64,000 nucleotides of DNA from Streptomyces sp. LaPpAH-108 (GTDB taxonomy: Bacteria; Actinomycetota; Actinomycetes; Streptomycetales; Streptomycetaceae). The notes beneath the pieces are model-generated. The model searched no databases and had not been told where the DNA came from. It saw only the letters and a list, made by a program, of their open reading frames with translations. A program made the translations under genes and the position numbers. The stretch covers positions 372,001-436,000 of the forward strand of contig NZ_KB891987.1 of the NCBI RefSeq assembly GCF_000373625.1, given 5' to 3'. Positions 57,074 to 64,000 of this stretch are shown one piece after another. The first letter of the stretch is position 1. Each line of letters begins with the position of its first letter.

Positions 57074-58633
57074 ATCAACGCGTCCAGCCCTCCCGCTGCC
57101 GTCGAACTGCGCGGCATCACCAAGCGTTTCCCCGGCGTCGTCGCCAACCGCGACATCGACATCACGGTCCGCACCGGCACGGTTCATGCCCTGTGCGGCG
57201 AGAACGGCGCCGGCAAGTCCACCCTGATGAAGATCCTCTACGGCATGCAGCAGCCGGACGAGGGCACCATCACCGTGGCCGGTGAACAGGTCGTCCTGCA
57301 CAACCCCGGTGACGCCATCGCGCGCGGCATCGGCATGGTGCACCAGCACTTCATGCTCGCCGACAACCTCACCGTCCTGGAGAACGTCGTCCTCGGCGCC
57401 GAGAAGCTGTACGGCATCGCGGGCAAGGCGCGCGCCAAGATCAAGGAGATCTCCGACGCCTACGGCCTGAACGTCCGCCCCGACGTCCTCGTCGAGCAGC
57501 TGGGCGTCGCCGACCGCCAGCGCGTGGAGATCCTCAAGGTCCTCTACCGGGGCGCCAGGACCCTGATCCTGGACGAGCCCACCGCCGTCCTCGTGCCCCA
57601 GGAGGTCGACGCCCTCTTCGACAACCTGCGCGAGCTGAAGGCCGAGGGCCTGACCGTCATCTTCATCTCCCACAAGCTGGGCGAGGTGCTGTCGGTCGCC
57701 GACGAGATCACCGTCATCCGGCGCGGCACCACCGTCGGCACCGCCGAGCCGAGCACCACCACGCCCAAGCAGCTGGCCGAGCTGATGGTCGGCAGCGAAC
57801 TGCCCACGCCCGAGACCGAGGAGTCCACGGTCACGGACGTGCCCATGCTGGAGGTCTCCGGGCTGCACCTGGTCCAGAAGGACCTGGACGGCGTGGAGCG
57901 GATCATCCTCGGCGAGGTGTCCCTCACCATCCACAAGGGTGAAGTCCTCGGCATCGCGGGCGTGGAGGGCAACGGCCAGTCCGAACTGGTCGAGGCGATC
58001 ATGGGCATGCGCACCCCGGACGCGGGCGTCGTCGTGCTCGACGGCGAGGACATCTCCGCCGTACCGACCCGCCGCCGCCGCGAGGCCGGCATCGGCTACG
58101 TCCCCGAGGACCGCCACCGCCACGGCCTGCTCCTGGAAGCGCCGCTGTGGGAGAACCGCATCCTCGGTCATGTCACCGAGCGCCCCAACTCCCGCCGCGG
58201 CCTGCTCGACCTGAAGGCCGCCCGCGCGGACACCGAGCGGATCGTCGCCGACTACGACGTGCGCACGCCCGGCATCGACGTGACCGCGGCCTCGCTGTCC
58301 GGCGGCAACCAGCAGAAGCTGATCGTCGGCCGCGAGATGAGCCACGACCCCAAGCTGCTCATCGCCGCCCACCCCACCCGCGGTGTGGACGTCGGCGCGC
58401 AGGCGGCCATCTGGGACTACATCCGCGAGGCCCGCCGCGCAGGGCTCGCCGTGCTGCTGATCTCCGCCGACCTGGACGAGCTGATCGGCCTCTCCGACAC
58501 CCTGCGCGTGATGTTCCGCGGCCGTCTGGTCGCCGACGCCGACCCCGCCACGATCACCCCCGAGGAGCTGGGCTCCGCCATGACCGGTGCCGCCTCCGGC
58601 CACCTGGAGCACACAGAGGACGCCGACCGATGA
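57074..58633 (+). CDS. Nucleoside ABC transporter ATP-binding protein (ATC start)
   Basis: 519 residues with two ABC domains as in RbsA/BmpB: GENGAGKST (Walker A1), VADRQRVEILKVLYRG, LILDEPTAVL (Walker B1), then GVEGNGQSEL (degenerate Walker A2), LSGGNQQKLIVGREM and LLIAAHPTRGVD. No ATG/GTG/TTG lies in frame between the TAG at 57011 and the codon after Walker A1. AGGAG at 57061-57065 sits 8 bp before ATC 57074, which is therefore the apparent start. It couples to the permease by ATGA. Confidence 0.9.
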   Translation: MNASSPPAAVELRGITKRFPGVVANRDIDITVRTGTVHALCGENGAGKSTLMKILYGMQQPDEGTITVAGEQVVLHNPGDAIARGIGMVHQHFMLADNLTVLENVVLGAEKLYGIAGKARAKIKEISDAYGLNVRPDVLVEQLGVADRQRVEILKVLYRGARTLILDEPTAVLVPQEVDALFDNLRELKAEGLTVIFISHKLGEVLSVADEITVIRRGTTVGTAEPSTTTPKQLAELMVGSELPTPETEESTVTDVPMLEVSGLHLVQKDLDGVERIILGEVSLTIHKGEVLGIAGVEGNGQSELVEAIMGMRTPDAGVVVLDGEDISAVPTRRRREAGIGYVPEDRHRHGLLLEAPLWENRILGHVTERPNSRRGLLDLKAARADTERIVADYDVRTPGIDVTAASLSGGNQQKLIVGREMSHDPKLLIAAHPTRGVDVGAQAAIWDYIREARRAGLAVLLISADLDELIGLSDTLRVMFRGRLVADADPATITPEELGSAMTGAASGHLEHTEDADR

Positions 58634-59757
58634 ACAAGCTGACCTCACGGATCGACAAGGAGCGGCTGTTCCTCGGCATAGCCGCGCCGCTGCTCGCCGT
58701 CGTCGCCGCGCTGGTGGTCACCGCCCTGGTGATCCTCGCGACCGGCAAGAACCCGGGCGCCGCGTTCAGCGACATGGTGACCTACGGCTTCGCCAGCGAC
58801 AGCCAGGTCTACATCCTGAACAAGGCGACGACGTACTACCTCGCGGGTGTCGCGGTGGCCATCGGCTTCCGCATGAACCTGTTCAACATCGGTGTCGACG
58901 GCCAGTACCGGCTCGCCGCGTTCGTGGCCGCCGCCGTCGGCGGCGCGCTCACCGTGCCGGGCTGGCTCGCCGTCCCGCTGATCCTCCTGTGCGCCATGGG
59001 AACCGGCGCCCTGTGGGCGGCCATCGCGGGCGTCCTCAAGGTGACCCGGGGTGTCAGCGAGGTCATCGCGACGATCATGCTGAACTCGATCGCGACCGCG
59101 ATCATCGGCTACCTCCTCCAGCCGGGCAAGCTCGGCCAGCTCGACGACGGCGGCACCCTGGTCTCCACCAAGCCGCTGCCCTCCTCGTCCTTCCTGCCGA
59201 ACATCGACACGGGCCCGGCGGGCGTGCTCGACAGCTTCATCGTGCTCGCCGTGGTCGTCGGTGTGGCGTACTGGTTCATCCTGGGCCGCACCCGCTTCGG
59301 CTATGACCTGCGCACGGTGGGCCAGTCCGAGTCGGCCGCCGCCGCGAGCGGTGTCAGCGTCAAGAAGATGATCGCCACCAGCATGATCATCTCCGGTGCG
59401 GTGGCCGGTCTCATCGGCATGCCGACACTGCTGAACGAGGGCCACCAGTACGACAACAGCTTCCCGGCGGGCATCGGCTTCACCGGCATCGCCATCGCGC
59501 TGCTCGGCCGTAACCACCCGATCGGCATCGCGCTCGGCGCCCTCCTGTGGGGCTTCCTGGAGCGCACCACCAACCACCTGGAGTTCCAGGGCTACGACAA
59601 GGAGATCCTCGGCGTGATCCAGGGCGTCATCGTCCTGTGCGTCGTGATCGCCTACGAGGTCGTCCGCCGCTACGGCCTCAAGCGCCAGCAGCAGCGGGTC
59701 GGCGCCGAACTCGCCGCCCAGGCCGCCAAGCCGACCGAGATGCAGGAGGTGGCGTGA
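58630..59757 (+). CDS. Nucleoside ABC transporter permease (first)
   Basis: 375 residues, about ten membrane helices. RbsC/BmpC-like, with FRMNLFNIGVDGQYRLAAFV and GVSEVIATIMLNSIATAIIG, typical of BPD_transp_2 permeases. ATG 58630 overlaps the ATPase stop. Forms the channel with the second permease. Confidence 0.93.
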   Translation: MNKLTSRIDKERLFLGIAAPLLAVVAALVVTALVILATGKNPGAAFSDMVTYGFASDSQVYILNKATTYYLAGVAVAIGFRMNLFNIGVDGQYRLAAFVAAAVGGALTVPGWLAVPLILLCAMGTGALWAAIAGVLKVTRGVSEVIATIMLNSIATAIIGYLLQPGKLGQLDDGGTLVSTKPLPSSSFLPNIDTGPAGVLDSFIVLAVVVGVAYWFILGRTRFGYDLRTVGQSESAAAASGVSVKKMIATSMIISGAVAGLIGMPTLLNEGHQYDNSFPAGIGFTGIAIALLGRNHPIGIALGALLWGFLERTTNHLEFQGYDKEILGVIQGVIVLCVVIAYEVVRRYGLKRQQQRVGAELAAQAAKPTEMQEVA

Positions 59758-61046
59758 TGACCGCCACGATGACGGACGCGCCGCCGCCCGCGGCGCCCAA
59801 GGCCCCGGGCGGCGCGGACAAGCGCCCGGGCCGCTCCACCGGCAAGCTCTTCTTGATCATCGCCGGTGCCCTGCTGCTCGTCGCCGTGGTGCGCCTGATC
59901 ACCGGGGCCAACCAGCTCACCTCCGAGGGCCAGGTCAACGCCGCGCTCGGGCTCGCCGTGCCGATCGGCCTGGCCGGTCTCGCGGGCCTGTGGTCCGAGC
60001 GGGCCGGTGTGGTCAACATCGGCCTCGAAGGCATGATGATCCTCGGCACCTTCGGCGCGGGCTGGATCGGCTGGCAGACCAGCCCCTGGCTCGGCCTGCT
60101 GTGCGGCATCGGCTTCGGTGTCCTCGGCGGCCTCGTGCACGCGGTCGCCACGATCACCTTCGGCGTCGACCACATCGTCTCCGGTGTCGCGGTCAACCTG
60201 CTCGCGCTCGGTGCCACGCAGTACCTCGCCAAGCTCTTCTTCGCCGGTGGCAAGGCCGCCGAGGCGGGCGGCAACCCCAAGCAGTCCCCGCCGGTCGACT
60301 CGCTCACCGACATCACCGTGCCCGGCCTGTCCGGCGCGCTGCACTCGGTCGAGCAACACCACTGGTTCCTCATCTCCGACATCGCGGGCATTCTCGGCGG
60401 TATCGTCACCGACGTGTCCGTGGTGACGATCCTGGCCGCGCTGCTGTTCGCCGGTAGCTGGTGGGTGCTGTGGCGTACCGCCTTCGGCCTGCGGCTGCGC
60501 TCCTGCGGCGAGAACCCGGTCGCGGCCGAGTCCCTCGGCGTCAACGTCTACCGGTACAAGTACGCCGCCGTCGCCATCTCCGGCGGTCTCGCGGGACTCG
60601 GCGGCGCCTTCCTCGCGCTGGTCACCTCGCACACCTACCTGGAGGGCCAGACCGGTGGCCGCGGCTACATCGGCCTCGCGGCGATGATCTTCGGCAACTG
60701 GCGGCCCGGCGGTCTGGCCATGGGCGCGGCCCTGTTCGGCTACTCCGACGCGCTCCAGCTGCGCAACGGCGGTGTCACCGTGCACGCGCTGCTGCTCCTG
60801 CTGGTCGTGCTGCTGGCCGCCCTCGCGGGCTGGAAGCTGTACCGCAAGGCGCTGTGGCAGGGCGTGATCAGCGCGGTCATGGCCGTCCTGGTCCTGGCCT
60901 GGTACCTGTTCACCGACGAGGTCCCGAGCGACTTCGTGGGCGCCACGCCGTACGTCGTCACGCTGCTCGTGCTCTCGCTGTCCGCCCAGCGGCTGCGGAT
61001 GCCGAAGGCGGACGGCATGCGGTACCGGAAGGGACAGGGCAAGTGA
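59757..61046 (+). CDS. Nucleoside ABC transporter permease (second)
   Basis: 429 residues. N-terminal Pro-rich tail, then membrane helices with GLWSERAGVVNIGLEGMMIL and GVDHIVSGVAVNLLALG. It is the BmpD-type partner of the preceding permease, longer because of two extra C-terminal helices (AVLVLAWYLFTDEV, YVVTLLVLSLS). ATG 59757 overlaps the previous stop. The next gene starts inside its stop (GTGA). Confidence 0.93.
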   Translation: MTATMTDAPPPAAPKAPGGADKRPGRSTGKLFLIIAGALLLVAVVRLITGANQLTSEGQVNAALGLAVPIGLAGLAGLWSERAGVVNIGLEGMMILGTFGAGWIGWQTSPWLGLLCGIGFGVLGGLVHAVATITFGVDHIVSGVAVNLLALGATQYLAKLFFAGGKAAEAGGNPKQSPPVDSLTDITVPGLSGALHSVEQHHWFLISDIAGILGGIVTDVSVVTILAALLFAGSWWVLWRTAFGLRLRSCGENPVAAESLGVNVYRYKYAAVAISGGLAGLGGAFLALVTSHTYLEGQTGGRGYIGLAAMIFGNWRPGGLAMGAALFGYSDALQLRNGGVTVHALLLLLVVLLAALAGWKLYRKALWQGVISAVMAVLVLAWYLFTDEVPSDFVGATPYVVTLLVLSLSAQRLRMPKADGMRYRKGQGK

Positions 61047-61456
61047 CGGAGGTGGCCGCCGGGTCGGACTCGTTCGACTGGGAGAAGCTGCGCGCCGAGG
61101 CCCGCGAGGCCATGGCCCACGCGTACGCCCCCTACTCCGGCTACCCGGTCGGGGTGGCGGCCCAGGTCGACGACGGCCGCACGGTCACCGGCTGCAACGT
61201 GGAGAACGCCTCCTACGGGCTCGGCCTGTGCGCCGAGTGCGGGCTCGTCTCCCAGCTCCAGCGCACCGGCGGCGGGCGTTTGACACACTTCACCTGTGTG
61301 GACGGCACCGGCGCCCTCCTCGTGCCGTGCGGTCGCTGTCGTCAGCTGCTGTACGAGTTCGGCGGCCCCGGACTGCTCCTGGACACCCCCGAGGGCGTCC
61401 TCCCGCTCTCCGAGATGCTGCCCCAGGCCTTCGGCCCGGACCATCTCACCAAGTAA
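61043..61456 (+). CDS. cdd: Cytidine deaminase
   Basis: 137 residues; zinc enzyme converting cytidine to uridine. NVENASYGLGLCAECG carries the catalytic CAE motif and LVPCGRCRQLLYEFG the two other zinc cysteines. AYAPYSGYPVG binds the substrate. GTG 61043 overlaps the permease stop, so it is translated with the transporter: imported nucleosides are deaminated at once. Confidence 0.95.
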   Translation: MTEVAAGSDSFDWEKLRAEAREAMAHAYAPYSGYPVGVAAQVDDGRTVTGCNVENASYGLGLCAECGLVSQLQRTGGGRLTHFTCVDGTGALLVPCGRCRQLLYEFGGPGLLLDTPEGVLPLSEMLPQAFGPDHLTK

Positions 61457-61534
61457 GTCCGTGCGGCCCCTCTGCCCGCCTTTCGCGAGCAGGGGGGCCG
61501 TACACCTGCACCTCCCGGAAGGAACACCCTGGCC

Positions 61535-62812
61535 ATGGACGCCATCTCCGTCATCCGCACCAAGCGGGACCGCGCCGAGCTGACCGACGAGCAGATCGAC
61601 TGGGTCATCGACGCGTACACCCGCGGCGAGGTCGCCGATTACCAGATGGCCGCCCTCAACATGGCCATCCTGCTCAACGGCATGGACCGCCGGGAGATCG
61701 CCCGCTGGACCGCCGCGATGATCGCCTCCGGCGAGCGCATGGACTTCTCCTCGCTGTCCCGCCCGACCGCCGACAAGCACTCCACGGGCGGCGTAGGCGA
61801 CAAGATCACCCTCCCGCTGGCGCCCCTCGTGGCGGCCTGCGGCGCGGCCGTCCCCCAGCTCTCCGGACGCGGCCTCGGCCACACCGGCGGCACCCTGGAC
61901 AAGCTGGAGTCCATCCCCGGCTGGCGCGCGCTGCTCTCCAACGAGGAGATGCTGTCGGTGCTGGACGGCGTCGGCGCGGTGATCTGCGCGGCGGGCGACG
62001 GTCTGGCCCCCGCCGACAAGAAGCTGTACGCCCTGCGCGACGTCACCGCCACGGTGGAGGCGATCCCGCTGATCGCCTCGTCCATCATGTCGAAGAAGAT
62101 CGCCGAGGGCACGGGTTCCCTGGTCCTGGACGTGAAGGTCGGCTCCGGCGCCTTCATGAAGACCCTGGACGACGCCCGCGAGCTGGCCTCCACCATGGTC
62201 GGCCTCGGCACCGACCACGGCGTGAAGACGGTCGCCCTGCTGACCGACATGTCCACCCCGCTCGGCCTCACCGCGGGCAACGCCCTGGAGGTCCGCGAGT
62301 CCGTGGAGGTCCTGGCGGGCGGCGGCCCCGCGGACGTCGTCGAACTGACCCTCGCCCTGGCCCGCGAGATGCTGGACGCGGCGGGCCTGAAGGACGCCGA
62401 CCCGGCCAAGGCCCTGGCCGACGGCTCCGCGATGGACGTCTGGCGCCGCATGATCGCCGCCCAGGGCGGCGACCCGGACGCGACCCTGCCCGTCGCCCGC
62501 GAACAGCACGTAGTGGTCGCCCCCACCTCCGGCATCCTCACCCGCCTCGACGCCTACGACATCGGCCTCGCCGCCTGGCGCCTCGGCGCGGGCCGCGCCC
62601 GCAAGGAAGACCCGGTCCAGGCGGGCGCGGGCGTGGAACTCCACGCCAAGCCCGGCGACCCGGTCGTCGCGGGCCAGCCCCTCCTCACCCTCCACACAGA
62701 CACCCCGGACCGGTTCGCGTACGCCCTGGAAGCGACGGAGGGCTCGTTCGACATCGCGCCTGCGGGGACGGAGTTTGCTGCTTCGCCGGTGGTGTTGGGG
62801 CGGATCGCCTGA
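61535..62812 (+). CDS. deoA: Thymidine phosphorylase
   Basis: 425 residues; phosphorolysis of thymidine or deoxyuridine to base and deoxyribose-1-phosphate. Signature SGRGLGHTGGTLDKLESIPG, plus DKHSTGGVGDKITLPL (phosphate site) and DVKVGSGAFM. ATG 61535 has GGAAGGAA upstream. It completes nucleoside uptake, deamination and cleavage in one operon. Confidence 0.96.
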   Translation: MDAISVIRTKRDRAELTDEQIDWVIDAYTRGEVADYQMAALNMAILLNGMDRREIARWTAAMIASGERMDFSSLSRPTADKHSTGGVGDKITLPLAPLVAACGAAVPQLSGRGLGHTGGTLDKLESIPGWRALLSNEEMLSVLDGVGAVICAAGDGLAPADKKLYALRDVTATVEAIPLIASSIMSKKIAEGTGSLVLDVKVGSGAFMKTLDDARELASTMVGLGTDHGVKTVALLTDMSTPLGLTAGNALEVRESVEVLAGGGPADVVELTLALAREMLDAAGLKDADPAKALADGSAMDVWRRMIAAQGGDPDATLPVAREQHVVVAPTSGILTRLDAYDIGLAAWRLGAGRARKEDPVQAGAGVELHAKPGDPVVAGQPLLTLHTDTPDRFAYALEATEGSFDIAPAGTEFAASPVVLGRIA

Positions 62813-62883
62813 TCGACTGCTTTTTCGGTCGAGAGGGAGGATTTGGATTCAGTTCCGCCGCTCCGACGCTGTAGTGCCAGGCC

Positions 62884-62916
62884 AGGGGTCTGATCCGCTT
62901 CGCGGGTCGGGCCCCT
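62884..62916. terminator. Terminator after deoA
   Basis: 15-bp stem with a few G-U pairs (AGGGGTCTGATCCGC with GCGGGTCGGGCCCCT) and a 3-base TTC loop, 72 bp after the stop. Confidence 0.75.
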
Positions 62917-63004
62917 GAGTGCTTTCCGGGGTGCTCCGTGGAGGCCGCTTCGGATGGTCGCCATCCTGACGTGGCAGAGGTGGGGTGGCGCAGACTTAAT
63001 CCCC

Positions 63005-63034
63005 TTCACAACTCCCTTATTAACTCAGTAAGCT
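63005..63034 (+). promoter_or_regulatory. Promoter of a probably leaderless gene
   Basis: TTCACA (63005-63010) and TAAGCT (63029-63034) with an 18-bp spacer. Predicted start near 63041 is only 2 bp before ATG 63043, so the transcript would be leaderless. The region is unusually A/T-rich. Confidence 0.5.
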
Positions 63035-63042
63035 ACCGAGTT

Positions 63043-63381
63043 ATGGACTTCACGATTATCAAGCATGCGGTCGAGGTCGACCACGGCATCAAGCGCTTGT
63101 CCATGCACTTCATCAAGAAGCATGCTGCGCCCGAACGAGCTCGCCTCAGCTCGGAGCTGTGCACGCAGATCAGTGAGGAGTTCGAAAGGATCGGGCTCAC
63201 CACCTTGCCGCGAGCGTTGCCGACATCTGAAAGCGCGTTCGTCTGGGTTATCCAGCGCGACAGCGTCCTAGGTGAGGTCGCCGCTGTCGCCGCCGTCCTA
63301 GCGCATCTGGACAAGATGGGCATGAGCCCTCTCCCTCAAGTGTTCGACAACTACCCGCGAGCTAAGGTCAACTTGAGCTGA
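63043..63381 (+). CDS. Hypothetical protein (possible accessory DNA)
   Basis: 112 residues: MDFTIIKHAVEVDHGIKRLS then a basic, helical middle and IQRDSVLGEVAAVAAVLAHL. Unrecognised. Codons such as CTA, TTG, CGA and AGG are used more than in neighbours, and the upstream DNA is A/T-rich. No Shine-Dalgarno; expected leaderless from the promoter at 63005-63034. Confidence 0.6.
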   Translation: MDFTIIKHAVEVDHGIKRLSMHFIKKHAAPERARLSSELCTQISEEFERIGLTTLPRALPTSESAFVWVIQRDSVLGEVAAVAAVLAHLDKMGMSPLPQVFDNYPRAKVNLS

Positions 63382-63586
63382 AATGGCATGGAAGCAGCTC
63401 ATCTCTCCCTTGCGCGCCGCGTACGCCAATAGGCGTATCTGCTGTGCGTCGGGCGATATAACGGCTAAAAGTACCTGCGCGAGACGTGACTCGTCCGTAC
63501 GGTTGGTGTCAACAGGTGCCACCAGTAACGCTGATGACGCCCCGCCACCTGTGCATTTCCGGTACCGGCATTGTCAGGAGTTACGG

Positions 63587-64000
63587 ATGAGCGACGCTGA
63601 AGAGATACCCGTCCCTCGCGAGGAACCCATTTTCATCGTCGGCTCCTCAGGGCGGCAGCCAGTTCCGGCCATATGTGTGCTTGAGATGACAGGTGCGGAG
63701 GTCTCGGGGTACTGGCACAAGTGGAACGCTCTTCTTGCCGACTTTTTGCGCACCTCCCCATCAAGACCTTTACCGCATCCAAGCAGGCTCGTCAAGGGGG
63801 AGTACGGTGGTCGCTTACGGGCCGCTAACCCCAAGGCTGCGCGGGCGCTGGGTCAGATGTATGCCAGACAACTCACCAAAGCGTTAGGTGAGTTCCCCAA
63901 GCTGCTAGTCGCTCACATGCCCAAGCGGCGTGCGCGGCAAGAAGAGCGTGCCGTCCTCGACTGGTTGTGTACTCGGCTCGCGGGACGGCCCTCGGGGCTT
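63587..64000 (+). CDS. Hypothetical protein with three TTA codons (runs off the window)
   Basis: ATG 63587, with AGGAG seven bases upstream, opens a frame with no stop to the window end (138 codons): MSDAEEIPVPREEP, then EPIFIVGSSGRQPVPAICVL, SGYWHKWNALLADFLRTSP. Three Leu codons are TTA, rare in Streptomyces and dependent on the bldA tRNA. Codon use differs from the core genes. Family not recognised; probably acquired DNA. Confidence 0.6.
   Translation, partial: MSDAEEIPVPREEPIFIVGSSGRQPVPAICVLEMTGAEVSGYWHKWNALLADFLRTSPSRPLPHPSRLVKGEYGGRLRAANPKAARALGQMYARQLTKALGEFPKLLVAHMPKRRARQEERAVLDWLCTRLAGRPSGL

Noticed and set aside
63298..63522. 74-codon minus frame near the right end
   Set aside because: Overlaps the 63043 gene antisense and lacks a convincing start signal.

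Overview
The window is a GC-rich actinobacterial chromosome segment, almost certainly from a Streptomyces of the S. coelicolor type. Evidence is the third-position G/C bias, frequent GTG starts, GTGA/ATGA gene overlaps, and families typical of the genus (SCO4848-family membrane protein, TM2 and DUF2752 proteins, several ECF sigma factors with membrane partners, polysialyltransferase-family glycosyltransferases). From memory, the backbone order glyA - trpS - YihY - D,D-carboxypeptidase - sdh - hexosaminidase - mutase - Kdn/sialic-type cluster - BMP nucleoside ABC - cdd - deoA matches one S. coelicolor core region.

Layout. 0-6.4 kb: end of a glutathionylspermidine-synthase-like gene, a ZTP (pfl) riboswitch leading glyA, a secreted protein, an ECF sigma/membrane partner pair, and trpS. 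6.6-17.7 kb: housekeeping and small-enzyme genes (2H phosphoesterase, DprE2-like reductase, YihY, D,D-carboxypeptidase, metallophosphoesterase, NUDIX, VOC). 17.7-20.8 kb: a decayed patch with an amidase remnant, a broken XRE/TPR regulator and orphan genes. 20.9-25.3 kb: a five-gene operon with its own TetR regulator and two palindromic operators, then TM2/DUF2752 membrane proteins and a 48-bp palindromic terminator. 25.3-28.7 kb: sdhCDAB. 29.1-40.9 kb: hexosaminidase, DUF4328 protein, a second ECF sigma/membrane partner pair, an L,D-transpeptidase lipoprotein, a B12-domain-less acyl-CoA mutase and a LysE exporter.

40.9-52.3 kb: a TetR/FAD-monooxygenase pair with two operators, followed by a cell-wall glycopolymer cluster. 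The cluster holds an acyltransferase, a polysialyltransferase-family enzyme, a GT2, a DUF6716 protein, a fused CMP-sialate-type synthetase/HAD phosphatase, a NeuB-type synthase and a second sialyltransferase-like protein. Together these could make, activate and polymerise a nonulosonic acid, plausibly Kdn for teichulosonic acid. 53.7-62.8 kb: an M20 amidohydrolase, an unusual 0.6-kb minisatellite, then a purine-nucleoside-type BMP lipoprotein, ABC transporter (its ATPase seems to start at ATC), cytidine deaminase and thymidine phosphorylase. After a terminator, 63.0-64.0 kb holds two orphan genes with atypical codons, one with three TTA codons, suggesting the edge of an acquired segment.

Recurrent theme: short tandem or direct repeats have expanded or deleted sequence at several places (24.4, 40.9, 50.6-51.0, 52.2-52.3, 55.0-55.5 kb; probable deletion scars at 17.9 and 19.3 kb). 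All functions are read from sequence and family memory; no database search was run.
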